A stretch of 64,000 nt of DNA from Climacteris rufus (taxonomy: Eukaryota > Chordata > Aves > Passeriformes > Climacteridae): NCBI GenBank assembly GCA_013398175.1, contig VZRZ01006453.1, forward strand, positions 62,001-126,000, given 5' to 3'. A program made the position numbers and the translations under genes. Numbering within the stretch: position 1 is the stretch's first letter; the number at the start of each line of letters is the position of its first letter. A model generated the notes under the pieces. It had not been told where the DNA came from. It ran no database searches and saw only the letters and a list, made by a program, of their open reading frames with translations. Shown in pieces: positions 27,106 through 40,434 of the stretch.

Positions 27106-29153
27106 CCCATCTAAATATCTAACTTAAAGAAGAACTTAACACCAGCTACAACTCAATGCAAGTCTTAACTGGAATTATAGATGGATTTGCCAAAAGTGAT
27201 ACATGGAACTAATTCCAATTTTTAAAGTAATTTTTTATTAATGTGCATTCATTACTTAATTTAAGGACAGTTATAGGTTACCCTAAAAACTAGTTCTATA
27301 TGCTAGCCAACAGATTTTATGTCTAGAATTAGTGGCAGTTACTTGCAAGTGTTCTTATACTTAGAATGACTGTTTTCAGCTGCCGTATCTTAACCCCTGG
27401 CTCTGTCAACCTACCACCCACTTCACCCACTTCATGACTCAGAAGTCATGAAGTGATGCTTAGTGTTTTGTAGAAGCCATTATTCTATGTCTTGATAAAA
27501 CCACTATTTCTCTGCAGGTCCATAATGATCCTACTCTAATTATCTTGACTAATATCTAATTAATCTTGACTACTTAATGAGGCTGCTGTCTTTCAAACTG
27601 CTGTCTCTTTTGTTCTAACTTCAAAAGACATGTATCAATGAAAAGGTTAGCTGTAGAAAACTAAAGAATTGTTCCTTTATAGCTGATAGTTGAAGTATAC
27701 TGAATATTTGCATTCTGTCATGACTCTTGCATCTGATTCATACATAGTGCCAGGCAATTCACTCACCTAAAAATTCATTTCCTTGCAAATGGTCTCATCA
27801 TAGAGACTATTAAAGATAACAGAAAATTAGCCATGAAAAAATTAGGATAATATAAACTTTTGACAATCTTGTGTCTTGAGGAAGACACCCAAAAATAAAA
27901 GAACTTCTGGAGTCACTGACTGTCAAGGGATTTCATAGAGAGAGTTATGATTTAACCTGATGTGATAACAGATAAAAATAATTTGTAAATTCCAAAGATT
28001 CACATATGGATTTTTGATAGCTGTAAAATAAAGAGTTGCTTGCTCATGTGATTTTGAAACTAGATACTAGCAATCCTTCTGAAGAATTTTCTAGCAACAG
28101 TAGTTCTTGTTTTGTTTAAAGTACCCTTACAACAAATAGCTTCTGTTCTTCTAAATGAGTCTGCTTTCATAGCTACAGGTGCTCAGGGATGATAAAAAAA
28201 TAGACTCAGAAGATGAGATATCTTCAGTAACTATAATGTCCTGTGTCCTTTACATAGAAGGACAATGTTGCCTTTGAAAATTAAGTTTTTTATGCTTATA
28301 TGGAAAATTTCCTTTTGCCAAAAAGTCTTCTTTGACTCTAGGCTTTGTGTCAAGTCTCAAAACAGGAATCTACATTAAAATCATTATATGGAAATAATTA
28401 TTAAAATTTCATGGACAGAACATATTCCTCATAGCAAAGTGTAATAAACCAGTGTTATAATCAGCTTCTGTTCATTGTTCACACTTGAAGGATTGGGTAA
28501 TACAACAGAAAATGTGAGCATACATCTGGGGTATTTTGCAGAGGAAACTCTATGGAACACTGATCAATCATATTTTTAATAGGAATGGTATTTCAAATAT
28601 ATTCTTCATTTTAAATTAAGTGCTTATGAATAGTAGTATTATATGTTTATGTTATAAATCTCAGAGCAATATATTCCAGTTAGCAGGGAAATTCACTTCA
28701 GTGAAGGTTGCATAGAGAAGTTTTTTATGGAATTCCCATGGTGCAGATTCAGACCACTGGTTTGATTATACAGTATTTTAATATTATTTTTTTCATCCAT
28801 GGGATGGGAAGCCGATGACAATGGACTTCTAAGTATTAACTTAGAGCCAGAAATGCAAAACAAAGATACATGCAATTGAAATTATGAAAGGACTTTTATT
28901 AGGAAAAAAAAAAGTAGAGAAGAATATACACATAGGCAAATATTCATTTTTTCATTTGAATACTTGAATATTTTTCTTAGTTAAAATCAGTTTGTACCTG
29001 GAACTTGAGAAATTTCAAACTGTGCATGTATTCACTATTAGCATTTTCTTATCATTCTATTCATTTACTTGTTTGTTCCTCCATTCATCCTCCCATAACT
29101 TTTCTTCCTAAAATCACCTGGGAAAATTAACAAAGGGACTTCACAGGTCTCCT
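27106..29153. other. No gene seen; AT-rich DNA
   Basis: No exon, RNA or known repeat was recognised. A direct and inverted CACTTCATGACTC/AAGTCATGAAGTG motif near 27420-27455 can form a small hairpin. Confidence 0.45.
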
Positions 29154-29696
29154 TGGTCTGGCTGGCTGGACTTAATTTTATGCGCAGCATCCTGTATGGA
29201 GCTGTGTTTTGGATTTTTCACTGAAATAGTGACCACAAGCCAGCATTTTGATAATTTCTGAGCAGCGCTCACACAGCATCAAGTACCTTCTTCCTACTCT
29301 ACTCCATCCAGCGAACAGAGCAGAGGTGAGCAAGAATCTTCAAGGGGCCAGACCCTTGACAGCTGAAGTAATTTGGTCAAAGGGATACTCCCTGCTATGT
29401 AACCTTATGCTCACTAATAGAAGTCAAGCAAAGGGGGTTTTAGGGAATTCAGACTTTGCTTAGAGACTGGCAGGTCATCGGTTTGCTTGTGATCAGTGAC
29501 TGTCTTTGAAACATTTGGCTTATATGATTGGGTCTTTTTTTTTCTCTTTCCTTTGCTAATTAAACTGCCTTTAGCCCAGCCCAGGAAATTTTCTCACTTT
29601 TGCTCTTCCTATTCTCTCTCCCATGCTGTTGTGTGTAGGAGAGAGGTAGGCGAGCTGCTGTGCAGTGCTTAGCTGCTACGTGAGGTCAACTGTACA
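29154..29696 (+). mobile_element. ERVL-type solo LTR, degraded
   Basis: The text follows a bird ERVL LTR that I recognise. In order it has GGCTGGACTTAATTTT, GAGCTGTGTTTTGGATTT, GAGCAGCGCTCACACAGCA, GGTCAAAGGGATACTCC, a GGCAGGTCATCGG-type segment, then ATTAAA (29559-29564) as the likely poly(A) signal, and finally TTCTCTCTCCCATG and the GAGCTGCTGTGCAGTGCTTAGCTGC U5 end. The TATA region corresponding to ATATAAA is lost. No clear target duplication is visible, so the ends are approximate. The divergence suggests an old copy. Confidence 0.85.
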
Positions 29697-32600
29697 GGCA
29701 GAATTTCTGACTACCCTTACAATTTTTTTGAATAATTTTATCAATTTTCAAAAGAGATTAAATACTCATTCAGGGTTTGAGTTATTATCTATTGAGTCCA
29801 TGACGAAACTCCAACTGACTTCTGATTAAAAAATTCCCAAAAAAGTGGACCTGAAAGACCTAGTCTTGGAGGAAATATTTCTTTCTTTTTTTCACTTAAG
29901 GAACAGCTAGAAGGAAGTATCTAAATGCTAGGCATTTTCCCTTGGCTACTATCCCTGAGAAGACAGATGCCTGTAGGCCCAGAGGACAGTTTGTCTTTTC
30001 TCAAAACAAATATCAGTCTTACAGTAATATTAAAATACAGTAATATTAAAAGCTAAGTTAAATTGATATTTAAATCTTCATTGGCTAATGCTATCAGGAA
30101 GGCATTGTAGCTGAACAGTTGCATGCAATAAAGTCCTGGTGCAAAATTCAAAAAGTGAGGCCCATTTTCAATTCTTATTGAATGCAATGGTAGTTCCACA
30201 GTCCACACTGGTGCTGGCACTGGAGACACAATGTTTGATGTGAGTCAGGCACAAAAAGGGTTGGGCACATCTCCATATCCATGTCTATAGTGTGCATTAT
30301 GACCTTTTCCCAGCTCTCCTGTTTCAACTGCAGTTTAAAATAAAGCTGGGCAAAGTGAAAAGACTCAGTAGATGGAAAAAGAAGAAGAAGTTAGTAGAGG
30401 TTTTGGTTAATCTGAACCCTCAAGAAAAGGCAAAACTATTGAGAATTAAATGCATGTTGAAAGGGAATAAGGAAATCATATTATTTACTTTTGTAATTAA
30501 CTGCACCCTTGCTATTCAATGCGAGTTTTGTGAAACTGTCCAAAAAATGTTCCCAAGTTGAGTAAATACTTGCAAAGGATTTGGAATCATGAGAAATAAG
30601 AAGTTCTTTGCATTTCTCTTTCTTTCATTATTAATACTAGTTACAAAAAGTCATATCAAACCTCAAGAGAGGGGGGGTGTTTCTTATGTGGAATGTGTGT
30701 TACATCCCATTAGAAATGTATCTCTACTCAGTATGTCAGAATGAACCTTTCAAGTGTTTTCTGGCTGCCAAGATAAAGATGTCGTCATAAGTGTGGGCAA
30801 CTGTCTGAGAATTACATTTGTCAGAGAGCTGCAGTAATAGAAACTCAACCATAATTGAGACATTTAAGCTGCCCCAGTGCAAGAAATCCTCTCTGTACAT
30901 CTGTGCTTCCTGGAACCTTAAACACCAGGGACTTCACTATAATTTGCCTAATACCATGTTCCTGTCAGTAATGATGTCTAAGAATTATCCTGTTAATCTT
31001 TCCAATGTCAATTTCACAGATAGTGGTCATCACAACTCTATTAAATTTCTCCAGGTAAATTCCCTTTGCAGGAAGATCCTACATCAAATAGGCATTAATG
31101 TGAGCAGGAACTGCACTCAGCTAAGAAACTCTTCTGGGGCAAGTGGCACAGCATCGCCCCTACAGCTGTGTTTCTCTGTCCCACAGATGTGTGAGTGAAG
31201 AACCTGCACGGTTTCTCAGGCAAAGCTGTGCTGTAGCAAGTTATGTTGTAAGACAACAGTTGTCAGAGCAGGCTGAGATCAGCAGCCAGACAATCAGTTC
31301 TGGTTCTGAAAACAAGACCTAGTGGATCCGAGCCCAGTGTGGTTATATTACAGAGGTAGGACTACCTCCTAGATGGCTGAGGCTACATTTGTTTTTAGCA
31401 ATGGTTATACAAACTCAAGAAGGAATAAATAAATTCCCTGTTGCCAGTAGCTAACCTGCTTGTTGGTTTTATGAAAACTCAGCAACAGGCAACAAAACTA
31501 TACAGAAATTTTCTGGTTTCACAGAAACAAAAATGTCAAACTCCTTGCTCTCTGACAGGCATCATATAGGAGTACAAACCTTCCTATCCAGAAAGTGGGA
31601 ACAGTGATTTGAAAGGCTCAAAAATTTTGATGAAAGAATGTTTTCTACCTGTACAATTTCAGTCTTCAAAATTTTGGACACTTCACATATTTTCCTCAGT
31701 CAAGAGAAATACAAATTACTCTATTCTTAATAAATATTTCTGGACAACTTATTTTGCCATCTGTCATTCCTTCAAACTTATCTTCCTTATTTTACTTGGA
31801 GGATATACCAGTGGTTCAATGCAAGAACCAGGATTTCACTGGATGTTTCAGAAATTGCATATGGTTTTCTATCATTACACAAGTATTAGTGCTCTATGTG
31901 TGCAGCAGAAGAACAGGACCAGTCTTTAACTATCACTCTTAAAAATATGCTATTTAAAAACATATTCAATTTAGTAACAGAAAATGCTGTTTAAAAATAT
32001 GTTGGCCTCTAACACTGTTTGAAAGGTCTTTTGTTATTTAAACTGTGAAACTTCAGGTAATCTCTCACTTCCTTATAGCAAAATTGGCAAAGTTAATTTT
32101 ATTTTATTGGGCATAGAGTTTATAGCAGGGAGAGAAATTGTTTTTATTTTGTTAAAAATGTCATTAATTTTCACAATGTCATATTCCACATGTGTTATTG
32201 TGAGGGCATCCAAAACAAAATGGAACTTCCATTTTAATTAAGTTTTCAGCTAAATTAAAAAATAAGGTAGACATCAAAAACTGTAGTCAGTAGTTAGTAA
32301 TCAGATGACAATCTTTGACAGTGCATAAATCCTGTAACTAAAAGTTCTGGAAAGGAAAAATGCTAAAAAAGAGATAATTAAATCATTGGAGAAAATGTTG
32401 TCTTCTGTATGTTTCTGTAAATCCTTTAAATGACTGAATTTTTGTGTCTGAGTCCTGAAAGGGAATGAAAGATTTAAGAAAAACATTGATTCATATTGAG
32501 AGTGATAATCAAAATATGGATTATTAATTTTCTCTGCAAAAAGTATCATGGTTGTACACCTGAAGGATTCACTAGTAAAATAGGAACAGTGTATACAAGA

Positions 32601-33010
32601 AGAATCTCCAGAAAGTATTTTGTCAACAATTTTTAGAGAGGTGAGAAATTGGCCTGCAGGGTTTGTGAGGTAAGGTGATGGACTTAGCTAACACAGATAG
32701 TTGCTCAAAAAGTTGGAGATAATTGTTGCATTGGAACTGAACCATTGTTTTGACAACAGCCACAATTACAGAAAAAAAGAGAGATTAAAAATCTACAAAT
32801 CCTGAAGCCAGTAGCCAATATGAAAAACTTCAATGTCTAACAACTGGAGTCCAACACAAATGAGATTTCTACATGATACACATACTGCCATCATGGGCTG
32901 TCATGCCTCAGAAGACTCAGTGATCTGGGTCTGTAGACCTCATAGTGCAAATCATTCATGAGCTTAAAAGAATCACTTATTCACATTCTTTGGGACCTAT
33001 TGATACCAAT
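29697..33010. other. No gene accepted; AT-rich DNA
   Basis: A 17-bp unit TACAGTAATATTAAAA is tandemly duplicated near 30019-30052. A 126-codon plus-strand open frame at 30818-31198 lacks recognised similarity or a convincing acceptor, so I do not call it a gene. A direct repeat with AAATATG/TTTAAAAA motifs lies near 31945-32000. Confidence 0.45.
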
Positions 33011-33047
33011 ATTATTATTATTGTTGTTATTGTTATTACTATTATTT
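33011..33047. repeat. (ATT/GTT)n microsatellite
   Basis: ATT units pass into GTT and ATT/ACT trinucleotides over about 37 bp. The plus-strand poly-isoleucine frame across it is an artefact. Confidence 0.85.
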
Positions 33048-33922
33048 TCTTCATAATATTAAAATTACTGAGTACTTCTTTCTTTGATTTTTGTTTTTTT
33101 AGAGCAAAGATGTTTCTTTCTATTTACTTGGTCAGATTCCAATTTCTTTCATTAAAATTTACCCTTCAATATCATATACAATATTTCCACTAACTGCATT
33201 GATTTATGATATATTCCTGCATCCCACTAGCTGCTGCTATTTTCTACTCACAAGGGATATTTTTCTGGTGGAGGGATGAGACCATATTTAACACAATGTG
33301 TTTGTTTTGTCAGATAAAATTGTTTGGCTATTAAGTTTTCTATGTATATGCATCATCAGTTGTCATTAAAGTCCATTTTAGAGCTGTCAGAATTTAAAAA
33401 AATTAGTCTGCTCTTTAAAAAATACTATATTAGTTGTATGTGTATAGACTACTCAACACAAATGTACAAATATACAAATGTCTTTTATTTCAGTGACATA
33501 ACAAAGCTCTCTTTGTTATACAGGGAAGATTTTGAGAAGTAGGAAATGGTAGAAAAAATTGGCAACGACCAAGCATCAGCTGCATAGTACCAGCATAAGC
33601 ACTCAACCTGACAGCATCTGTTTGCTTTCAGTCACATAAAAAATCTGAAATATTATTGCACTTGTATTTGCACAGAGGTGTTTTTATTAATGCCAATACC
33701 AGTCCTCTGCTTTGGGGCTGAAAGACAGAGTGGTGCAGGGAGACCTGACAACTTCATCTCACATGAACAAGTTGGCAGCAACTTGAGTACCAGCTGCTGT
33801 GGGAAAGAGGATGGATGGGTAGCTCATGATGACGTATACTTCTTTTTTTTCATTAAACTGTTGAACGAATGCCTGGCTACAGGTCAATCCACAATATTAT
33901 TTGGCTTTTTTTTCCCACAATA

Positions 33923-34039
33923 TTATACTGATTTTTGTAAGATTTGGTTTTTCCTAGTATTCATTCCTTCCAGTTTCCCCACTGGAGGAATTAACATGTT
34001 TGGCAATAATTTGGCTTTATCTCCATTAAAATTGTGATG
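33923..34039 (-). CDS. Candidate terminal exon, 38 codons plus stop
   Basis: A good minus-strand acceptor (TTTATCCTCCAG|) is followed by an open stretch HHNFNGDKAKLLPNML ... KNQILQKSV and then TAA. It starts in phase 0, which would join exon 42079-42143 in frame (...DPFK then HHNF...). That makes it an alternative 3' end to the candidate exons at 2.4-2.0 kb. No AATAAA was seen just downstream on the minus strand. A chance acceptor with a short open frame is quite possible. Confidence 0.27.
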   Translation of the reverse strand, partial: HHNFNGDKAKLLPNMLIPPVGKLEGMNTRKNQILQKSV

Positions 34040-37000
34040 CTGGAGGATAAACAGTAGTAATGTGTATCCTAAGCAAGGTGTTCTAATAATCTTTAAAAAA
34101 ACATACTGTTTGGGCATACAAAAACATGCATCACTGTACAGGTGGTCATAAAAATAAAAGCAAGACTTGGCCATAAATTATTCAGCAATTTCAATACAGT
34201 AAGAATATGCAAATACTGACTTTTTTTTTTTTTACACATATGTGCAAAGTCTTTTATGTAAAGTCCTTTAAAAGGCAAGTAAGATAGTGCTACCCAATAC
34301 CAAAATAAACCAAACTCTTAATTCTTGTATTGGATCTAGGGAGAATGTGGTTAACCTGCTGGTTCCTTCACAGCCTTTCCTGCTGTGAATCAGGCTTGTT
34401 ACAACCCATCTACCCTGGGTGAAAATACCTAGATTTACACTGCAAAATATTTACTTATTTTCCACTGAGGAATGCTGAATTTTTACCTCACTTCTTTTCA
34501 CAAGGAAGGAAAGAGATGAAGCTCTGAAGCCTTAAAACCAAGTTTGCCTCCCAAGGTAAGTATTTTACTGAATGTGCAACTTAAACATACTTCAGACTGC
34601 TAGTTACAAGAACGGAATGAAGTGATAAGATGTAATTCTCCATCAAAACACAGATTTATTTTTATTTAATCACAATCTCTACAATCTTAGCCTGTGAATG
34701 AATGTATCATCCCAGAAATATCTGCCTGATACTCTTAAAACCATACAGCTAATATTGCATGATGTTTAGATATATGACTTAGGATAGTACTCTGAGAAAG
34801 GTAGATTATTAGCCTCTGTCAATCTAGTTAGCTATTGTGATTTACATTTTACTCTGGGCTACATTTCTTCAAAATTTTATCAGTAATCTGTGACAAAAAG
34901 AGAGTGATTTATTTTTTTAAGGAGTTTAATCAATAAAAATAAGAAGAAATTATTTGGAAAATATGGATTGATTCTGATTCCATGTGAAACTGTACAGAAA
35001 ACCTCTGTTTTGATAAAACAAATTCAAGGTCAGACTCTTAAAAAGAAGAGCGAGAGCTAAGTACACAAGACAAAACATCTCATCCTTGCAAACATATGAA
35101 AAATTATGATATGAGATAAAGGCTTTTTTATAACTGAAAACCATTCAATGCCAAAAAGTAATTTAAAGGTGACAGATTACATGCAAAATACACATGCAAA
35201 GTCTGGTGCATTTCCTTCTTTTCTTCAAACCTCCAACACAACTAGATATTTTGATGAGTTGTGATACCTTCCCTTCTAGACTATATGAAAAAATTAGATA
35301 TGTTTCACAGAAGAAATCCAGGACATAAAAAAGATGCACCTTAACATGTAAGACAATGCTAGAGATTTTATTTCTGAAAAGAAAAGCTAATAGTCAGAAA
35401 ATTGATTTTGAAAATAACAGGTTTTTCAACCTAATAGACAAATGTAAAACAATCCAAGAGGCAAAAGCTACAAACAGAAAAATGTAGAGGAGAAATATTT
35501 TCATATGTAGGAAAAAAATATTGAGCCACCAATACGATTTGAAAGGATTGTAGGAAAGTTTCTTGCACTGAATAGTTTTTATAAGAAATGCTTGATATTT
35601 CTTCTAGAAGGAAATAGCTATTCCTAAGTTCCAGCTATTAGACTTACAGCATCACTCTGCTCATTAGTAGCCCAGCTTGAATTTCAAGAAAAGTAAACTA
35701 TGAGTCTAGTCATCTCCTTTGATGTTTTTAATACTGACAAAGTATTGAATTTCTTCCTCAGCTTTGTAATGTCTCCAATTTTCCAAGGTTTTTGTTAAAA
35801 TTTATATCAGTGATATGGATAAATCCTTTGGAATTTCTTTTCTAATGAGGTGAAATTATCTCAAAGTATTTAATATCTTATGTTATGACTGGTGTTGTGC
35901 TGCTTTTAGCAAGGAATTCATAATAACTGTCAACAGACAGGAAGACACAGTGTCTCTATTATCTTTGCATTAAAGATGGACAGATCAATTTTCAGAATAT
36001 TGTGAACATTTCTTGTGTTTCTGATCCATTAAAAATACTTTTTAATCCAATTTGACAAACATTACATTCTCTTATCAATTAATTGCTTTTCTTGAGTTTC
36101 AGTTATACAACTTCATTGACACAAAAACTGCTCTATTATCAGTTAATAATATTAATTATTATTTAGTTGACTCCTGCACAGCTGAAGTTAAAAAAACCCG
36201 AACTTGTATAGACCATACATTTTTTTTTTGTTTGTTTTAGCAAGTTGAAAGACATTTGAAATGTATCTCATAGGAAAGATATGGATCTATATTGTTAATT
36301 CTCACTTTTAATATGCATGAATTGAGTGGATAACTACTGCCAGATAAGATCAAATAAAAAGAATTTGGTGCTAATGTTTACTTTAGTGACAAGTGACATT
36401 TTATAAGCTTTGTGGAGTAATCATGAAGTCATCTGAGAAGAAACAAAGGACTTGTCATTCGTTTTTAACTTTGAACTGATTGATAATACAAGTCAAATGC
36501 CACCCGTCCAGCTACAGCAACAGCAAAACTGAAAGCAGAACAGGTCACTAGTTGTACAACAATAAAAGAAATCTTAGGTATTCACTGACAGTTTAGATAA
36601 CATCTAAAGATGGCATTTGGGGCAAAGGAAGATACATTAATGTATCAATGCAAGTGAAATCTGTTCAATTAACAAGGAATTACTCTGGTTCTAATCACAC
36701 ATTGCTTTTTAGATTACTGAAAAAATTTATTGCACAGAACTTAAAGTGAATCTAAAGTTTTCAAGAATGCATAAAGCAACAAAACCATATTGTCCATTTT
36801 TGTGTTACTGACATTAGTTGAAATGAGATTGAGCCCAGAAGCACTTATTATTAACACATGGTAATACTTTGTAGACATTTAAGAAAGGAATGATATCTAA
36901 AATACATACCTAAAGAGCAGTGATACTTAGCTGTAACAACAAACCTAAGAAAAGTATTTTTTTTTCCTGTATGAATACCTATAATTGAAAAAGTATTAGC

Positions 37001-37253
37001 AGAGGGCATTATTGTGAGCAATCATCTACACCCCATTTACCTGAATGTGTACATGTTTAGATGGTGAAAATTATTTTATTGTTGGTTTTGGAAATACGTG
37101 TTTCTTTTATGAGAGCAGTATGTCAGAAAAACCTTTGCAACTAGCTGTCATCTGACTTGATGTAACTTCTTAGAAAGAAGCTGATACATATCAGATCTGC
37201 TTTCAATGACAGGAACAAAAGATATACACAATGACTAAAATTTTTCCAATCAC
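34040..37253. other. No gene seen; AT-rich DNA
   Basis: No supportable feature, only simple T or A runs (for example near 34221 and 36221). Confidence 0.5.
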
Positions 37254-37300
37254 TTTGTTCACCCCTTGTTCACCCCTTGTTCACTCCTTGTTCACCCTTT
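37254..37300. repeat. 12-bp minisatellite, 4 units
   Basis: Four near-identical copies of CTTGTTCACCCC lie head to tail. The third carries ACTCC for ACCCC and the last ends in a T run. Confidence 0.92.
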
Positions 37301-38336
37301 TACTTGCTTAGTGAAGTCTACTCCAATTTTTCAGATTCACTGACAAAAGTAAGGTGTGGGTTTGTTTTTTCTTCCTGTAGAGTGGCAGCTCACTGAGGTG
37401 GATTCACAAGACACAGACGTTTTGTTTCTTGTCTGCTGTAGTTGATGTGTAACAAATAACTAATCAACACACTGTCCAGACTGTCTCTTTACATTTTTAT
37501 ACCTTTGTATCTGCAGGAGATATTTATTTTACTGTATTAAAAAGTATATAATTAATTTTTAGATAATTCTTCTGTCAGAGCACAAAATTAGTACATGAAT
37601 TTTTTTTTAAATTGCTGCAATATTTTGGTTTTTTTCCTTTCCATTTTCAAGAACTTTAATTTTTATCTAAGACAATTTAAAAAACTATTCAAATATTTTT
37701 CTCAACTGAAATGACATGGAATCAAAGAAGTCCATACTGATAAATTTACAATGAAAGGAGAAACTAATGAAGCAGTTAATGTGTTAAAAGTGTTCTTTGA
37801 TGTAGACTGTGAAAGATTAGGACTGTCTCAAAGTCCAGTCTCTTAAATTGTTCAGCCTCTGACTCTTGTGCATTTCTGTTTCTTAGCTGTGTTTGTTAGC
37901 ATGCTTTTATCTAACATCTTTGATCCACTCTGTCAAGGGAAAAGTCTTACTCTTTTTATTTTGTTTTATTATTTTGGGTATTTTATTATATTTAATCAAG
38001 GTATCTGAGTCCTTCAGTCCACTAGCTCCTAAATGTGAAGTGGAAAATAATGTATGGAAGGGGAGTTGGATAATTCCGCTCATAAGGAATGATCCAATAT
38101 AAGATCTTTATTTAAGGCAAAATCAGATCAGTTGATCACCCACTCAACACTCTTCTGTGGAGAGCTGGTACTTGGAAAATCACCAAGAGAAACCAGGTTT
38201 CTGGAAAATACCCTAGAGACCTGTCTCTATCAGATTGATATGGCCTATCTGTATGTTTTAGATGCATCAACACACCAAGACTGTGGCATTTACCAGAAAA
38301 GAGACATTTATTATCATAAATCTGTATTTTCAGAAG
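37301..38336. other. No gene seen; AT-rich DNA
   Basis: Open frames on the plus strand at 37893-38102 and 38132-38353 are short and unsupported, and the second runs into the LTR at 38343. Confidence 0.5.
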
Positions 38337-38342
38337 GACAAA

Positions 38343-38664
38343 TGTTGCCCTGAGTTTTGCAGTTCTTCGATGTTTTCATTCTTCTGCAACAGTTTATCAT
38401 ACACTCTGTAAACATAGCCACGTTTTTGTAACTGTATCCTATTGTTTTCATTCCTTTCTCCTGGGCGGAGAAATTTGATGGATATTTCCTTTGACCGTGT
38501 GATGGAGAGGTGGTTATTTCTCCCTCCAATCCACTGTGGTTTCTAGAACGATATATAAAATAAAGTGCGGGTTGAAGGCAAGGCAGTCCTGCCCAGCCTT
38601 TTGGCCCGTGGTCTTAGCTGTCTTCTTCAACACATCTGCATCTTTCTTTCATGTCCGAGGGACA
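38343..38664 (+). mobile_element. Solo LTR, short 6-bp-TSD family, copy 2 (322 bp)
   Basis: It starts TGTTGCCCTGAG and ends CCGAGGGACA. It is flanked by a perfect GACAAA duplication at 38337-38342 and 38665-38670. It carries TATAAAATAAAG at 38554-38565, where TATAAA overlaps AATAAA, suggesting a very compact U3/R region. It shares with the 56848 copy the blocks CATTCCTTTCTCCTGGGC and ATTTCCTTTGACC. No retroviral coding sequence flanks it. Confidence 0.94.
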
Positions 38665-38670
38665 GACAAA

Positions 38671-40108
38671 TATCCTCCATTTTTAGACACCCTCAAATTA
38701 GACAAACAAGATTTGAAGCACCTAAAATTTGGATTTAGGCAACTAGGTAAGTGAAATCAGACATCTCTCTGCCTCTTTTTAAAATAGTTATAATTTTAAT
38801 TTCAAAGGATGTTGTAATAACAACTCTCAGGAAGATTGAAAGTGTAAGTTGGATAAATATTTGAAAGATTAATAGGCTTTGCCTTTTTTATCTCCACACA
38901 TTATCCTGTTACCTAAAACTGCTAGTACATCCTTTTCAGTGTACTGGAAAATCTCCCAGAAAACACAATGAAAGCATCATATACACGTATATGCCCAAGA
39001 CTGCCCTGTTCTCCCTGCAGCCTTGAATAGATGTGGTTTCTAAAAGATTATTATTGCAGTTAAAAGGATTATAAATTTCATAAATTCTGATTATGGACTT
39101 GTATTTCTTTCTATTGATCCTTTTGGGGAGGCTAATATAATAACTTAGATGAGGATGTATCTGCATTTGTTGGGAAAATTTGTTCAGAGCTATGAAAATG
39201 ACATTGTGAAATAGCTTGACTGGTCCTTTGCCAACATACTTCCCATAAGGGAAGAAGAAGAGTAAGAAAGACCTCAAAATTGTCCCACAATGACAAAACA
39301 GTAGGCAACCTGTATAGTTTTACCCTTTAAAAGATTGAAAATATAGAGTAAACTGTTTTTTCTAATACTACCACAATTATACATTATAAAGTTAATGTTT
39401 CAGAATTTTGGTTTCAAGAGGATCTTAGAAGGCAAGGACTATTAAATCTGTAGGTTGCTTCCTTGCAGGTCATGCAATACAGCACATGAAAGGATATATT
39501 GGCAGAGTACAAAGAACTTCTGGAACCAAATATTTCTGGGAGAGAGTGTGCTCTGCTGAAACCTGGCTTTTGTTCCCTATTTTGCCATTGGAGCTCCATC
39601 TGACCTTTGGCAAGTCCCTTAAGGTAGAATCACAAATTACATTGCTGTTTAAATCCAAAATAATAAAGTCCTCAGCCAGGTCTCATTGTAATGTTAAATT
39701 TCCCAAAGATATCTCAACCCTTGCCTCTGAACAAGCCTAGAAACAGGGCAGATTTACAGTTTGGCAGCCACAACCTATGCTTTCCCCTTCTTCAAAGACA
39801 ATGCAACAAGGTCCCTTGAAAATCAACCTGAAGCAACAGCAGGAAAGACTGATAGGTTACTGCTTCTGTCAAGCATAGGTCTGTCTGGATGACATGCATT
39901 TGGAATTGGGCAAAGAGGGAAATTATTATCTGTACAATTAATCCAACAGTAAGGCTACTTCAGAAGAAACAAATCTGTTGTGTCTGCTGATGGTGCCTGC
40001 CCACATTTCCAGATTGGAAAGACTTAGGAACCAGTAAGAAGATGAAGCTGTCCTACTCAGAGCACCAGACTGTAAGGTAGTCTATGGACTACAAAGACTA
40101 TAAGTCTA
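38671..40108. other. No gene accepted; AT-rich DNA
   Basis: A minus-strand 113-codon open frame at 38936-39277 follows a pyrimidine-rich stretch, but no usable donor was found, so it is not called. Nothing else was recognised. Confidence 0.45.
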
Positions 40109-40114
40109 GTTCAT

Positions 40115-40428
40115 TGTCACTGCAGCGACACAAAAACCCAAGCCAGAGACACCTGTGTCCAGGTTCAGAGAGAAGGAAGGAAGGGGCACAAGACCCGCCT
40201 TCTTTAATTTTTATATTCGTTTGGAAATCACTATTCATTGGAGGAAATCAGTTCTTTCTCCCTCAACTACAGTGGTCAAAGGAAATGTTCATCAAAGTTC
40301 TGTGTCCATGAGAAAGGAATGTGAATGATAAGATACAGTTACAATAACATAACTATGTTTACAGAAAGAACCGTGTGAAACTAGCTACAAGGGAATAATA
40401 ATATTCAGCTGCAAAAAGTAGGGCAACA
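40115..40428 (-). mobile_element. Solo LTR, short 6-bp-TSD family, copy 3 (314 bp)
   Basis: On the minus strand it starts TGTTGCCCTACT and ends GCTGCAGTGACA. The perfect 6-bp duplication GTTCAT lies at 40109-40114 and 40429-40434. The GTGGTCAAAGGAAATG and GAGAAAGGAATGTGAATGAT blocks match copy 1 on the same strand. The TATA/poly(A) block is degenerate (a TATAAAAATTAAAG-like remnant). Base changes at former CpGs suggest it is older than copies 1 and 4. Confidence 0.93.
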
Positions 40429-40434
40429 GTTCAT

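Noticed and set aside
30818..31198. 126-codon plus-strand open frame
   Set aside because: Asn/Ser-rich, no recognised similarity, and only a donor-like CTCCAG|GTAAAT without a good acceptor.
38936..39277. 113-codon minus-strand open frame after a pyrimidine-rich stretch
   Set aside because: No usable donor in phase, so an exon cannot be closed.
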